Assembly (NCBI RefSeq): GCF_023923225.1
Contig: NZ_CP099489.1
Coordinates: 3,844,001 to 3,908,000, forward strand
Source: Ornithinimicrobium faecis
GTDB taxonomy: Bacteria; Actinomycetota; Actinomycetes; Actinomycetales; Dermatophilaceae
Direction: 5' to 3'
Length of the DNA: 64,000 nucleotides
Position 1 is the first letter of the stretch. Each line of letters starts with the position of its first letter. Under the pieces are notes generated by a model. That model saw only the letters and a program-made list of their open reading frames with translations, had not been told where the DNA came from and ran no database searches. Shown here in pieces: positions 35,009-44,673 of the stretch. Made by a program: the position numbers and the translations under genes.

Positions 35009-35971
35009 TCAGCCGGTGAAGTTCTGTGGGCCGGTCGGCGAGACGGACTGGATCACCTGAGCACCGGCAACGGGGCCGGTGGCGCGACGGATGTCACCGG
35101 CCGGACCGCGAGCGGCCAGGCCGACGGACAGATCAATCGCCTCGGCCTGCGTGCCCACCAGGAAGACCACGGTCGGTCCGGAGCCGGAGACGATCGCCCC
35201 CTGTGCCCCCAGCGTGGTGCCCGCCTCGAGCACCTCACTGAGCACCGGTCGCAGGGAGATCGCGGCCTCCTGCAGGTCGTTGCGCAGCGCGGCACCCACC
35301 TCGCCCGGGTGCATCGTGCGCAACGCAGCCACCAACGCACCCGACGGTGTCGGGTCACCCACCTCGATCCCGGCGGCCTCACGCAGTCGGTCGCACTCGG
35401 CATACACCTGCGGGGTGGACAGGCCCGCCTCCGGGCTCACCCACAGGACCCAGTGCAACTCTCCACGGGCCAGGACCGGGGCCAGGCGCTCCCCACGCCC
35501 GGAGCCGATCGCGGTGCCGCCGTGCAGCAGGAAGGGCACGTCCGAGCCCAGCTTGGCCGCGATCGGCTCGAGCTCGTCGCGGGTCAGCTGCAGCTCCCAC
35601 AGCGCCTCGCAGGCGACCAGCGCCGCCGCCGCGTCCGCCGACCCACCGGCCATGCCGCCAGCGACCGGGATGTTCTTGTCGATGCTCAGCGCGACCGCGC
35701 CCTCGACACCGAAGCGCCGGGCGAGCATCTTGGCGGCCTTGAGTGCCAGGTTGGTCCCGTTGGCGGGCACCCCCTCGGCCGTGGCGCCGGTGACCTCGAC
35801 GGACCACGACTCGGCCTCGATCGCGGTGACATAGTCATAGATGCCCACGGCGTGATAGATCGTGGCCAGCTCGTGATAGCTGTCCTCACGGAGCGGCCCC
35901 ACCACCAGCTCCAGGTTGATTTTCCCGGGGACACGGACGGTGACGCCCCGGGACTCGACGGCCAGACTCAT
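35009..35971 (-). CDS. ispE: 4-diphosphocytidyl-2-C-methyl-D-erythritol kinase
   Basis: A 320-residue GHMP kinase that phosphorylates CDP-methylerythritol in the MEP isoprenoid pathway. Motifs: VRVPGKINLELVVGPLREDSYHEL at the N-terminus, the ATP-binding VAGGMAGGSADAAAALVA (about 100), and IVSGSGPTVVFLV near the end. It lies 9 nt after rsmA and 4 nt before the ABC-F gene, the rsmA-ispE order common to Actinobacteria. Confidence 0.97.
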   Translation of the reverse strand: MSLAVESRGVTVRVPGKINLELVVGPLREDSYHELATIYHAVGIYDYVTAIEAESWSVEVTGATAEGVPANGTNLALKAAKMLARRFGVEGAVALSIDKNIPVAGGMAGGSADAAAALVACEALWELQLTRDELEPIAAKLGSDVPFLLHGGTAIGSGRGERLAPVLARGELHWVLWVSPEAGLSTPQVYAECDRLREAAGIEVGDPTPSGALVAALRTMHPGEVGAALRNDLQEAAISLRPVLSEVLEAGTTLGAQGAIVSGSGPTVVFLVGTQAEAIDLSVGLAARGPAGDIRRATGPVAGAQVIQSVSPTGPQNFTG

Positions 35972-35980
35972 GCCGCCACC

Positions 35981-36847
35981 CTATGCGTCGGCATCCCGGG
36001 CAGCAGCGATGGCCGCGAACTCCTCGATGGTCAGCCGCTCACCGCGAGCGCTCGGATCCACCCCCGCAGCCCGCAACACCTGCTCGGCTGCGGCGGGGGA
36101 GCCGGCCCATCCGGCCAGGGCGGCCCGCAGGGTCTTGCGGCGCTGGGCGAAGGCAGCGTCGATCACCGCAAACACCTCGCGCCGGGAGGCAGTGGTGACC
36201 GGCGGGTCGCGGCGGACCATGCGCACCAACCCGGAGTCGACGTTGGGCGCTGGCCAGAAGACGTTGCGGCCGACCTTCCCCGCCGGTGACACCTCCGCAT
36301 ACCAGGCTGCTTTGACGCTGGGCACGCCATAGACCCGGTTGCCCGGAGGAGCCGCCAACCGGTCGGCGACCTCGAGCTGCACCATCACCAGCACCCGCTC
36401 CAGACTGGGCAGCATCTCCAACAGGTGGAGCACGACGGGCACGGCCACGTTGTAGGGCAGGTTGGCAACCAGCGCGGTGGGCTGCGGGTCCGCGAGCGCG
36501 GTCACAGTCAGGGCGTCCTGGTGCAGGACGGTGAGCCGATCCGCACGGTCGGGGGCGAGCTCGGCGACGGTCCTGGGGAGCTGCTCGGCCAGGACCGGGT
36601 CGATCTCGACGGCGACGACCCGGTCGACGGTGTGCAGCAGGGCGAGGGTGAGGCTGCCCAGACCGGGCCCGACCTCGACCACCACGTCGTCTGGTCCAAC
36701 ACCGGCCTGGCGCACAATCTTGCGGACCGTGTTGGCGTCGATGACGAAGTTCTGGCCCCAGTTCTTGGTGGGGCGCACTCCCAACCGGCCGGCCAGCTCG
36801 CGGATCTGCGCAGGGCCGAGCAACTGGCCTTCAGGGTGTGGCTCCAT
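35981..36847 (-). CDS. rsmA: 16S rRNA dimethyladenosine transferase RsmA (KsgA)
   Basis: A 288-residue enzyme that dimethylates A1518/A1519 of 16S rRNA during 30S maturation. Motifs: [19 protein letters not shown]-binding [15 protein letters not shown], acidic VAVEIDP and catalytic [11 protein letters not shown]. The ATG at 36847 has no ribosome site; TAGGCT (36861-36856) ends 8 nt before it, so the leader is only one or two nt. It heads the operon with ispE, ABC-F and EamA. The rpfB gene that usually precedes it is absent. Confidence 0.97.
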   Translation of the reverse strand: MEPHPEGQLLGPAQIRELAGRLGVRPTKNWGQNFVIDANTVRKIVRQAGVGPDDVVVEVGPGLGSLTLALLHTVDRVVAVEIDPVLAEQLPRTVAELAPDRADRLTVLHQDALTVTALADPQPTALVANLPYNVAVPVVLHLLEMLPSLERVLVMVQLEVADRLAAPPGNRVYGVPSVKAAWYAEVSPAGKVGRNVFWPAPNVDSGLVRMVRRDPPVTTASRREVFAVIDAAFAQRRKTLRAALAGWAGSPAAAEQVLRAAGVDPSARGERLTIEEFAAIAAARDADA

Positions 36848-36952
36848 GATCGGTCAGCCTAGCCGCCGCCAGGGCCGGTCTGGTGCGGGCGCCGTCGCGC
36901 AACAGGCCCCGCCGAGGGAATGCTCCACGGTTGCAACTACGTTGTAGGTAGG

Positions 36953-36969
36953 ACAGGCTCGAAGCCTGT
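36953..36969. promoter_or_regulatory. inverted repeat in the sodA leader
   Basis: ACAGGCT-CGA-AGCCTGT has perfect 7-bp arms with a 3-nt centre. It lies 29 nt before the sodA start and just after a TTGCAA/TAGGAC-like region (36930-36953). It could be an operator for a metal- or redox-responsive repressor, or a small mRNA hairpin. The binding protein is unknown. Confidence 0.4.
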
Positions 36970-36998
36970 GGACATCGACAACTGAGGAGCTGTTTGCT

Positions 36999-37628
36999 GT
37001 GGCTGACTATGCACTGCCCGAACTTCCCTACGACTACGGCGCACTCGCCCCGCACATCTCTGGCGAGATCATGGAGTTGCACCACTCCAAGCACCACAAC
37101 GCCTACGTCACCGGCGCCAACACCGCCCTCGAGCAGCTGGCCGAGTCCCGCGACAAGGACTCCTTCGGCAACGTGAACATGCTGTCCAAGAACCTCGCGT
37201 TCAACCTGGCCGGCCACGTGAACCACTCGGTCTTCTGGCCGAACATGTCCCCGGACGGCGGCGACAAGCCGGTCGGTGAGCTCGCTGCCGCGATCGACGA
37301 CAACTTCGGCTCCTTCGACGCCTTCCGCGCGCACTTCACCGCCAACGCGCTGGGCATCCAGGGCTCCGGCTGGTCGATCCTGGCCTGGGACACCCTGGGC
37401 CAGAAGCTCATCCTGTGCCAGCTCTATGACCACCAGGGCAACCTGCCGGCCGGCATCGTGCCGCTGCTGATGCTGGACATGTGGGAGCACGCGTTCTACC
37501 TGCAGTACAAGAACGTCAAGGCCGACTACGTCACCGCCTGGTGGAATGTCGCCAACTGGGCCGACGTGCAGGAGCGCTTCGCGGCAGCCCGGACCGCCAC
37601 CAACGGTCTGATCGTCCCCAAGGCCTGA
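36999..37628 (+). CDS. sodA: superoxide dismutase (Fe/Mn family)
   Basis: A 209-residue SOD. GTG start at 36999 has GAGGAG 9 nt upstream. Metal ligands are visible: His28 in [13 protein letters not shown], His in GHVNHSVFW (about 76), and Asp/His in [10 protein letters not shown] (about 165-169). [10 protein letters not shown] near residue 125 is more like the Mn than the Fe form, though the metal cannot be fixed from this. Tyr codons are nearly all TAC, unlike many neighbours, which fits high expression. It lies where rpfB would stand between rsmA and tatD. Confidence 0.96.
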   Translation: MADYALPELPYDYGALAPHISGEIMELHHSKHHNAYVTGANTALEQLAESRDKDSFGNVNMLSKNLAFNLAGHVNHSVFWPNMSPDGGDKPVGELAAAIDDNFGSFDAFRAHFTANALGIQGSGWSILAWDTLGQKLILCQLYDHQGNLPAGIVPLLMLDMWEHAFYLQYKNVKADYVTAWWNVANWADVQERFAAARTATNGLIVPKA

Positions 37629-37640
37629 TCACAGCAACTC

Positions 37641-37692
37641 TGGTCAGCGCTCGCTGACCACGGCCTCGGCCCTGGTGCATCGCACCGGGGCC
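37641..37692 (+). terminator. double hairpin terminator after sodA
   Basis: TGGTCAGC-GCTC-GCTGACCA (37641-37660) is a perfect 8-bp stem. A second GC-rich hairpin follows (37668-37692) with arms GGCCCTGGTGC and GCACCGGGGCC. They start 13 nt after the sodA stop and precede the 100-bp repeat copy C. They probably end sodA transcription. Confidence 0.7.
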
Positions 37693-37711
37693 GTTGTCAT
37701 GCCCGGATGGT

Positions 37712-37811
37712 CGAGCATTCAGACAGGCGACGTCAAACCCTCGGTGACATCGCTGCTGGTCAGGGCGTTGCGACTCGGCGACCACCGCGACGTTGCCTGT
37801 CCGGGTGCACG
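37712..37811 (+). repeat. 100-bp palindromic dispersed repeat, copy C
   Basis: It begins CGAGCATTCAGACAGGCGAC and ends GACGTTGCCTG then TCCGGGTGCACG. It aligns with copy A in the same orientation over 100 positions without gaps; positions 38-51 (ATCGCTGCTGGTCA) match copy A with one change. It sits in the convergent gap between sodA and tatD, ending 31 nt before the tatD stop. Confidence 0.85.
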
Positions 37812-37842
37812 CGTCGGGCGGCTGGAGAGCTCAGCACGCGGA

Positions 37843-38685
37843 TCACCAGGGGCCGTAGACGCGCTCCGAGTTGGCCGACAGCGCCTCGCACAGGGTGGGG
37901 ACCGCGACGTTCAGGGTGGTCGCCATGGCACGCACTGTCAGCGGGATCAGATAGGGCGCATTGACCTGGCCGCGGTGGGGGCTCGGCGTCAGGTAGGGCG
38001 CATCGGTCTCCACGAGCAGGTGCTCCAGCGGGGTCACGGCGAGCGCATCGCGCAGGGCTCGCGCGTTCTTGAAGGTCACCGTGCCCGCGATCGAGAGGTA
38101 GTAGCCGCGGCGCACACACTCGCGCGCCATCGCCATGTCCCCGGAGAAGCAGTGCAGCACCACCGTGTCCGGAGCCCCCTCCTCTGCCAGGATGCGCAGC
38201 ACGTCCTCATGAGCGTCCCGGTCGTGGATCTGCAGGGCGAGACCGGTCCGCTTGGCGATCTCGATGTGCCCACGGAACGACTCCTGCTGGGCACCGACCC
38301 CCTCGGGTCCGGTCCGGAAATAGTCCAGGCCGCTCTCCCCGATCACGCGCATGCGTGGGTGTGCGGAGAGGGCCTCGATCTCGGTGAGCGCCTCAGCGAG
38401 GTCGCCGGCCGTCTCGTGCCCGGGCGCCTCGTTGGGGTGGATCGCGACACCACCGAGCAGCGCGGGGTGCTGGTCGATGATCTCGGCCGTCCACCGGGCG
38501 CTGCCCAGGTCACAGCCGATCTGCACCAGCCGGTTGACCCCCACCCGGGCCGCGGCGCTGATCTGCTCGGCGATGTCGACCGCGTGCCCGTCCCGGTCGA
38601 TGTCCAGGTGGCAGTGGTTGTCCACCACCGGGATCGGCAGCGGCTCGGGGGCGGGCGGGGCCTGCGCCAGGCGGTCGTCGGGCAT
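37843..38685 (-). CDS. tatD: TatD family metal-dependent DNase
   Basis: A 280-residue TIM-barrel hydrolase. Metal ligands: HCHLDID near residue 23, Glu in GESGLDYFR, His in LQIHDRDAHED, His in VVLHCFSGD and the Asp of VETDAPYLTP. Members are 3'-5' exonucleases or deacylases. The start codon overlaps the metG stop by one base (TGATG), so the two are coupled; metG-tatD is a conserved pair in Actinobacteria. Confidence 0.96.
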   Translation of the reverse strand: MPDDRLAQAPPAPEPLPIPVVDNHCHLDIDRDGHAVDIAEQISAAARVGVNRLVQIGCDLGSARWTAEIIDQHPALLGGVAIHPNEAPGHETAGDLAEALTEIEALSAHPRMRVIGESGLDYFRTGPEGVGAQQESFRGHIEIAKRTGLALQIHDRDAHEDVLRILAEEGAPDTVVLHCFSGDMAMARECVRRGYYLSIAGTVTFKNARALRDALAVTPLEHLLVETDAPYLTPSPHRGQVNAPYLIPLTVRAMATTLNVAVPTLCEALSANSERVYGPW

Positions 38686-40583
38686 CAGGCCTGCGGGTCC
38701 TTGGGGTTGTCGCCCTCGGCATCGGGATCGTCGCCGTCGGCGCCGGGGTCGTCGGGACTGTCCCCGTCGGCATCGGGATCGTCGAGCAGGCCGAGTCGGC
38801 GCCGCTCCTCGTCGATCACCGAGGGGTCGAGCTTGGTGAAGATCGGGGTCGGCTTGATCACCGGTGCCCCGGCCGTGATCGGCCGGCTCGCCCAGCGCGG
38901 CATGCCCGAATAGTCGCCAGTGATGACCGGGTATGCCGATCGGTCGGGTTCGTCGAGGTCAGTCACCTCCTCGACGTGCGGCATCGGCATGAACTGACCC
39001 GACCCGCCCAGGGCGAGGTGCACCGCGTTGGAGCTGTGCGGCAGGAAGGGCGACAGCATCGTGTTGAGGTCGCTGACGACCTGAGCCAGGACGTGCAGCA
39101 CCGTGGCGAGCCGCTCGCGCTGGTCATCGCCCTTGAGCTTGAACGGCTCGGTGGTCGAGACATAGGCGTTGGCCTCGCCGACGAGTCGCATGGCCTCGGC
39201 CAGCGCCGCCTTCTGCTTGTGGGTGCCGATCAACTTGCCGACGGTCGTGAAGCCCTCGGCGACCTGACTCAGCAGGGCGCGGTCGACCTCCTCAAGCTCA
39301 ACCGCCGCCGGGATCTCGCCGAAGTTCTTGGCGATCATCGAGGCGGTCCGGTTGACCAGGTTGCCCCAGCCGGCCACCAGCTCGTTGTTGGTCCGCTTGA
39401 CGAACTCCGGCCAGGAAAAGTCAGAGTCGGCCGTCTCGGGGGCCGCAGCCGACAGGAAATAGCGCAGCGCATCGGGCTGATAACGATCCAGGATGTCCCG
39501 GACGTAGATGACGATCGAGCGGGAGGTGGAGAACGCCCGCCCTTCCATGGTCAGGAACTCGCTCGAGACCACCTCGGTCGGCAGGTTGAGCTCACCGTAA
39601 GGACCCTGCTCGCCGCCTCGGCTCCCCTGCCCGTTGTGCGCCAGCATCTCTGCGGGCCAGATCTGGGAGTGGAAGGTGATGTTGTCCTTGCCCATGAAGT
39701 AGTACGTCAGCGCCTCCGGGTCGTTCCACCACTGGCGCCATGACTCCGGCTCCCCCTGCCGACGGGCCCACTCCACCGAGGCCGACAGATAGCCGATGAC
39801 CGCGTCGAACCAGACATACAGCTTCTTGGTCGGGTTGTCCTCCCACCCCGGCAGCGGGATGGTGATGCCCCAGTCGATGTCACGCGTCATCGCGCGAGGG
39901 CGGATCTCCTCCAGGATGTTCTGGGAGAACTTGATGACGTTGGGCCGCCACAGACCACTGGCCTCGCGGCCGTCGAGCCACTCCGTCAAGGCCTCGGCCA
40001 GCGCGGGCAGGTCGAGGAAGAAGTGCTGGGTGTCGGTGAACTCGGGGGTCTCGCCGTTGATCTTGCTGCGCGGCTCGATGAGGTCGACCGGGTCGAGCTG
40101 GTTGCCGCAGTTGTCGCACTGGTCACCGCGCGCCTCGGCATACTTGCAGATCGGGCAGGTGCCCTCGATGTAGCGGTCCGGCAGCGTGCGCCCTGTCGAG
40201 GGACTGATCGCCACCTGCTGGCTCTGCTCGACCATGTAGCCGTTGCGGTGGCAGGCCAGGAACATCTGTTGCACCACCTGGTCGTGGTTGGCGGTCGTGG
40301 TCCGGGTGTAGAGGTCGTAGGAGACTCCGAGGGCGGTGAGGTCCTCGACGATCAGCCGGTGGTTGACGTCGATGAACTCCTGAGCGCTCATGCCGGCCTT
40401 GTCGGCCTGCACCAGGATCGGGGTGCCGTGCTCGTCTGAGCCGGACACCATGAGCACGTCGTGCCCGGCCATGCGCATGTACCTGCTGAACACGTCGGAA
40501 GGGACACCAAAACCGGCCACGTGGCCGATGTGGCGGGGGCCGTTGGCATACGGCCAGGCGACGGAAGACAGGACATGGCTCAT
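38685..40583 (-). CDS. metG: methionyl-tRNA synthetase
   Basis: A 632-residue class I synthetase. I chose ATG 40583 ([21 protein letters not shown]), which places the HIGH motif correctly. The connective zinc knuckle is [18 protein letters not shown]. The KMSKS position reads GRAFSTSRS, a variant with Ala for the first Lys; related actinobacterial enzymes use an FS-T/S-SR form. TAGACT (40597-40592) ends 8 nt before the ATG, so the leader is minimal. The last 32 residues are an acidic Asp/Gly/Pro repeat tail (38690-38780) and no tRNA-binding EMAP domain is present. Confidence 0.96.
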   Translation of the reverse strand: MSHVLSSVAWPYANGPRHIGHVAGFGVPSDVFSRYMRMAGHDVLMVSGSDEHGTPILVQADKAGMSAQEFIDVNHRLIVEDLTALGVSYDLYTRTTTANHDQVVQQMFLACHRNGYMVEQSQQVAISPSTGRTLPDRYIEGTCPICKYAEARGDQCDNCGNQLDPVDLIEPRSKINGETPEFTDTQHFFLDLPALAEALTEWLDGREASGLWRPNVIKFSQNILEEIRPRAMTRDIDWGITIPLPGWEDNPTKKLYVWFDAVIGYLSASVEWARRQGEPESWRQWWNDPEALTYYFMGKDNITFHSQIWPAEMLAHNGQGSRGGEQGPYGELNLPTEVVSSEFLTMEGRAFSTSRSIVIYVRDILDRYQPDALRYFLSAAAPETADSDFSWPEFVKRTNNELVAGWGNLVNRTASMIAKNFGEIPAAVELEEVDRALLSQVAEGFTTVGKLIGTHKQKAALAEAMRLVGEANAYVSTTEPFKLKGDDQRERLATVLHVLAQVVSDLNTMLSPFLPHSSNAVHLALGGSGQFMPMPHVEEVTDLDEPDRSAYPVITGDYSGMPRWASRPITAGAPVIKPTPIFTKLDPSVIDEERRRLGLLDDPDADGDSPDDPGADGDDPDAEGDNPKDPQA

Positions 40584-40800
40584 GGCTGGCGAGTCTAGTT
40601 GCCTCTCGCGCCGCCACCGACCGGCCCCGACGCTCTGACGAGGCCCACTCACACCGCCCAGCCCTGTTTAGGTCACGAATCGGTAACGGACCGGGCGCGG
40701 GGGTCTGGATTAACGGTGCAGACCTGCCTACTGTCGAGCAGTCGGTGGGATTCACCGGTGGGCACAGTGGTGTGCCCGTTTCTGATTCTGGGAGAAGCAC

Positions 40801-43800
40801 ATGAGACGAGTAGGTAGAGGGGCGCCCTCGCGGGGCCTGCGCCGCGTCGCGACAGCAGGGGTCGCATCAGTGGCCCTGGCCGTGACGACCGTCAGCAGTG
40901 GCGGCGCATTCGCGGACGAGGCTGATGGCGGCGCACGAGACCTCGGGGAGGCAGCTGACTACGGCGTCGTCGCCCCGGACGGCGGCACGAAGTTCCAGGA
41001 CGGCTCGATCGAGGGCCTGAAGGCCCAGCCGTCCGCATACTTCGTCCAGCTCGCCGCCACACCGGTGATCCAGGGCGGCTCGGCCGCCACGGTCACCTCG
41101 CAGACCGATGCCTTCCTGGCCCACGCTGCCTCGGTCGGGGCGGACCTCGAGGTCCGTGAGACCTACGAGTCGGTGTGGAGCGGCCTGTCCGTCTCCGGCT
41201 CGCGCGCAGATGTCGAGCTCGCAGCCGGCTCCGAGGACGTCGTGGCGGTCTTCCCGGTCCACCAGATCGAGGCCCCCGAGGTCAAGCTCGACCCAGAGAC
41301 GTCCCCGCAGATGCTCTATGCCAAGGGGATGACCGGCGTCAACGAGGCCCACGAGATGGGCTACACCGGTGAGGGCATGCGCATCTCCATCATCGACACC
41401 GGCGTCGACATCGACCACCCCGACTTCGGCGGCTCCGGCACGCCGGGAGACGGCATCACCGAGGACTGGAAGACCGAGCAGGTCCAGTTCGGTTACGACC
41501 TGGTGGGCGACGACTACGACGCCTCCACCCCCGAGACCGACTACCCGGTCCCGGACGTGAACCCCGACGACTGCCAGGGTCACGGCAGCCACGTGGCCGG
41601 CATCGCCGCCGGCAACGGTGACGAGGAGGCCGGCGGCGTCGAGGGTGTCGCCCCGGACGCTGTCATCGGCGCCTACCGCGTGTTCGGCTGTGAGGGCTCC
41701 ACCAACGCGGACATCATGCTGTCGGCGATGGAGCTGTCCTACGAGGACGGCATGGACGTGGTGAACATGTCCATCGGTTCCGGGTGGGCCTCCTGGCCGC
41801 AGTACCCGACCGCCGTGGCCGCAGACTCGCTGGTCGACGCCGGCGTCGTCGTCGCTGCCTCGATCGGCAACGAGGGCGCCAGTGGCACCTTCTCGGCCGG
41901 CGCCCCGGGCGTCTCCGAGAAGTCCATCGGCGTCGCGTCCTATGACAACGCGATGGTCACCCAGAACGCCTTCACCTACGGCGCCGACGCCGTGTCCGTG
42001 GGTTACGCCCCGGCCACCGGCGCCCCTGAGCCGCCCACCGAGGGCAGCGAGACGCTCGTCCGCCTGGGCGACCCTGGCTCGGTCGAGGGCATGGCCTGCA
42101 CCGCCGACGGCGGCATCAGCGAAGACCTCACGGGCACCATGGTCCTCGTCGACCGCGGCGTCTGCCCCTTCCACGAGAAGGCCGCCAACGCCCAGGAGGC
42201 TGGCGCGGTGGGTGTCGTCCTGGCCAACAACGTCCCTGGTGTCATCAACGCCACGGTCGAGGGCGATCCGGCGATCACCATCCCCGTCGTCTCGATCCAG
42301 CAGGGCGCTGGCAATGACCTCAACGCGGCCATTGCTGCCAACGGCGATGAGGTCGAGCTCACCTGGACCGACGAGGTGACCTCGGTCGAGAGCCCGACGG
42401 CCGGCCTGATCTCCTCGTTCAGCTCCTACGGGATGACCGCTGAGCTGGAGCTCAAGCCCGACATCGGCGCGCCCGGTGGCAACATCTTCTCGGCCTACCC
42501 GCTGGAGAAGGGTGGCTATGCCTCCCTCGGTGGCACCTCGATGTCGTCCCCGCACGTGGCGGGCACCGCCGCTCTGCTGTTGCAGGCACGGCCAAACCTG
42601 AAGACCGAGGACGTCCGCACCGTGCTGCAGAACAGCGCCGACCCGGCCATGTGGTTCGGTGACCCGAGCCTGGGCATCCTGGAGCCGGTGCACCGTCAGG
42701 GCGCCGGCATGGTGGACATCGACGACGCCATCACGGCTGGCGCGATGGTCAGCCCGGGCAAGATCTCCCTCGGTGAGACCGACGCGGGTCCGGTGACCCA
42801 GAGCGTGCAGGTCCGCAACACCAGCGACGAGCCGGTGACCTACGCCCTGGTCAACAACACCGCCACGATCGCCACCGACGGCCCCGACTACACACCGGGC
42901 TACTGGACGGCAGCGACCACGGTGGACGCTCCTGAGACGGTGACTGTCGCGGCTGGGAGCACCACGTCGGTGGAGGTCACCTTCACCGGCCCGACCCTCG
43001 AGGAGGAGATGACGGTCGGCCTGCAGTACGGCGGCTACCTCGAGTTCGAGCCGACCGGCGACACTGCTGGTGACGTCCTGCGGGTCCCCTACGCCGGTTA
43101 CGCCGGTGACTACCAGGCCCGCGAGGTGCTGCTGCCCGGACCCTACGATGATTTCGACCTCCCGGTGCTGGGCGTTTCCACCGACGGCGCCGGCAACTAC
43201 GACGTCTTCCCGGACACCGGCAACGGTGACGAGCCGATCTTCTCCCTGGTGGACTATGACGACCCGGCGATCCTCGCCGAGTTCGGCCACCAGGCCCGCA
43301 GCGTCGAGGTCACGGCCTTTAAGGCCAACGACGACGGCACGCAGGGCGAGGAGGTCGGCGTGGTCTACACGGAGGACTACCTGCGCCGCAGTGAGGCCCC
43401 GGGCGACTTCCTGTCGTTCACGTGGGACGGCACCTTCCAGGGTGCGACCGTCGAGGACGGCAAGTACCTCCTGGAGATGACCATCACCAAGGCCCAGTCG
43501 TTCAACGACGAGGGCGAGGCCGGCACCGAGGCCTGGACCGGTCAGCCGTTCACCATCAAGGACGCGCAGGAGGCACCCACCTCCCCGATCGTCTCCCGTG
43601 TTGACGGCACCGACCGCTACTCCACGGCCGCCAAGATCTCCGGGGCGAACTACGACCCGGGTGTCGAGACGGTCTACATCGCCACCGGTCTGACCTACCC
43701 GGATGCCCTCGCGGGCGCGGCCCGGGCGGGCGCCGAGGGCGTGCCGGTCCTGCTGGTCAAGCCGGACGCCATCCCGGCTGCCACCCGGTTCGAGCTCGAG

Positions 43801-44490
43801 CGGCTCGACGCCGGCAACGTGGTCCTCTTCGGCGGACCCGTGGCCATCAGCAACGAGGTCCTCTTCGAGCTCGATGGGCTCACCGACGGTGGCGTGCGCC
43901 GCGTGGCCGGTGACGACCGCTATGGCACGGCTGCAGCGATCTCGTCGAACATCGAGCCCGGCATCGACACGGTCTATGTCGCCACCGGCGAGGAGTTCGC
44001 CGACGCCCTCACGGGCGCGGCCCGCGCCGGCACCGACGAGAGCGCGGTCCTGCTGACCAAGGCGGACCGTCTCCCGCACGTGACCGCGGCCGAGCTCGAG
44101 CGGCTCGACCCGACCAACATCGTCATCCTGGGTGGCACGGAGGCGATCTCTCCGGAGGTCGCTGACGCACTGGCCGCCTATGGCGAGGTCGAGCGCACCG
44201 CGGGCGACAACCGCTATGAGACCGCCGCCGAGATCGCAGCCGAGTTCCCGGCGGGTCTGGACGATGTCTTCGTGGCGACCGGTCTGGACTATCCGGACGC
44301 GCTGACCGGTGCCGCTCTGGCGGGTCACCTGAACAGCCCCGTCCTGCTGGTCCAGCAGGATCACATCCCGCACGCCACGATGGGTGAGCTCACCCGGCTG
44401 GGCGCGGAAGAGATCCAGATCCTGGGTGGTCGCGTCGCGATCAGCCAGGGTGTCGAGGACGATCTGGGCGAGATTGTCTACACGCCCTGA
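40801..44490 (+). CDS. secreted S8 subtilase with PA domain and cell-wall-binding repeats
   Basis: A 1,229-residue extracellular protease. Signal peptide about 1-40. An inhibitor_I9-like propeptide covers about 75-160 (PSAYFVQLAATPVIQGG). Catalytic Asp in SIIDTGVDIDHP (about 199), His in CQGHGSHVAG (about 263) and Ser in GGTSMSSPHVAG (about 580). A PA domain (about 425-525) is inserted between His and Ser. A Fn3-like region follows, then three cell-wall-binding-2 repeats (about 935-1229) with DGTDRYSTA, GDDRYGTA and GDNRYETA starts. GGGAGAAG precedes the ATG. Tyr codons are mostly TAC, fitting high expression. Likely degrades proteins at the cell surface. Confidence 0.95.
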   Translation: MRRVGRGAPSRGLRRVATAGVASVALAVTTVSSGGAFADEADGGARDLGEAADYGVVAPDGGTKFQDGSIEGLKAQPSAYFVQLAATPVIQGGSAATVTSQTDAFLAHAASVGADLEVRETYESVWSGLSVSGSRADVELAAGSEDVVAVFPVHQIEAPEVKLDPETSPQMLYAKGMTGVNEAHEMGYTGEGMRISIIDTGVDIDHPDFGGSGTPGDGITEDWKTEQVQFGYDLVGDDYDASTPETDYPVPDVNPDDCQGHGSHVAGIAAGNGDEEAGGVEGVAPDAVIGAYRVFGCEGSTNADIMLSAMELSYEDGMDVVNMSIGSGWASWPQYPTAVAADSLVDAGVVVAASIGNEGASGTFSAGAPGVSEKSIGVASYDNAMVTQNAFTYGADAVSVGYAPATGAPEPPTEGSETLVRLGDPGSVEGMACTADGGISEDLTGTMVLVDRGVCPFHEKAANAQEAGAVGVVLANNVPGVINATVEGDPAITIPVVSIQQGAGNDLNAAIAANGDEVELTWTDEVTSVESPTAGLISSFSSYGMTAELELKPDIGAPGGNIFSAYPLEKGGYASLGGTSMSSPHVAGTAALLLQARPNLKTEDVRTVLQNSADPAMWFGDPSLGILEPVHRQGAGMVDIDDAITAGAMVSPGKISLGETDAGPVTQSVQVRNTSDEPVTYALVNNTATIATDGPDYTPGYWTAATTVDAPETVTVAAGSTTSVEVTFTGPTLEEEMTVGLQYGGYLEFEPTGDTAGDVLRVPYAGYAGDYQAREVLLPGPYDDFDLPVLGVSTDGAGNYDVFPDTGNGDEPIFSLVDYDDPAILAEFGHQARSVEVTAFKANDDGTQGEEVGVVYTEDYLRRSEAPGDFLSFTWDGTFQGATVEDGKYLLEMTITKAQSFNDEGEAGTEAWTGQPFTIKDAQEAPTSPIVSRVDGTDRYSTAAKISGANYDPGVETVYIATGLTYPDALAGAARAGAEGVPVLLVKPDAIPAATRFELERLDAGNVVLFGGPVAISNEVLFELDGLTDGGVRRVAGDDRYGTAAAISSNIEPGIDTVYVATGEEFADALTGAARAGTDESAVLLTKADRLPHVTAAELERLDPTNIVILGGTEAISPEVADALAAYGEVERTAGDNRYETAAEIAAEFPAGLDDVFVATGLDYPDALTGAALAGHLNSPVLLVQQDHIPHATMGELTRLGAEEIQILGGRVAISQGVEDDLGEIVYTP

Positions 44491-44505
44491 GTGAACCGTT
44501 CGACC

Positions 44506-44543
44506 GGTGGGCCCGCTCCGAGTTTGCTCGGGGCGGGCCCACC
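44506..44543 (+). terminator. strong GC-rich hairpin after the subtilase
   Basis: Arms GGTGGGCCCGCtCCGAG and CTCGGgGCGGGCCCACC close around a TTTG loop, 16 nt after the stop. There is no U-tract. It probably ends the subtilase transcript; the next gene (44674) needs its own promoter. Confidence 0.75.
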
Positions 44544-44673
44544 GTCGTTGGCTAGGTCACATCAGCGTGACGGAACCGGTGCTGACGAGAACACGTCCTA
44601 GGCCCGTCATGGTTGACTGACTGCAACGGGCCCCGCCGGGGCCCGCCGATCGACGAAGGGGGCGAGGCTGACC

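Noticed and set aside
38685..40583. MetG KMSKS change (GRAFSTSRS) as evidence of an inactive enzyme.
   Set aside because: FS-S/T-SR forms are normal in actinobacterial MetRS as far as I recall, and all other motifs are intact.
36848..40800. Search for rpfB between rsmA and metG.
   Set aside because: No resuscitation-promoting-factor domain (lysozyme-like or G5) appears in any frame of this interval.
40867..44373. A 1,168-codon open frame antisense to the subtilase.
   Set aside because: Composition is the mirror of the subtilase codons, it has no recognisable domain, and the sense frame has complete catalytic motifs.
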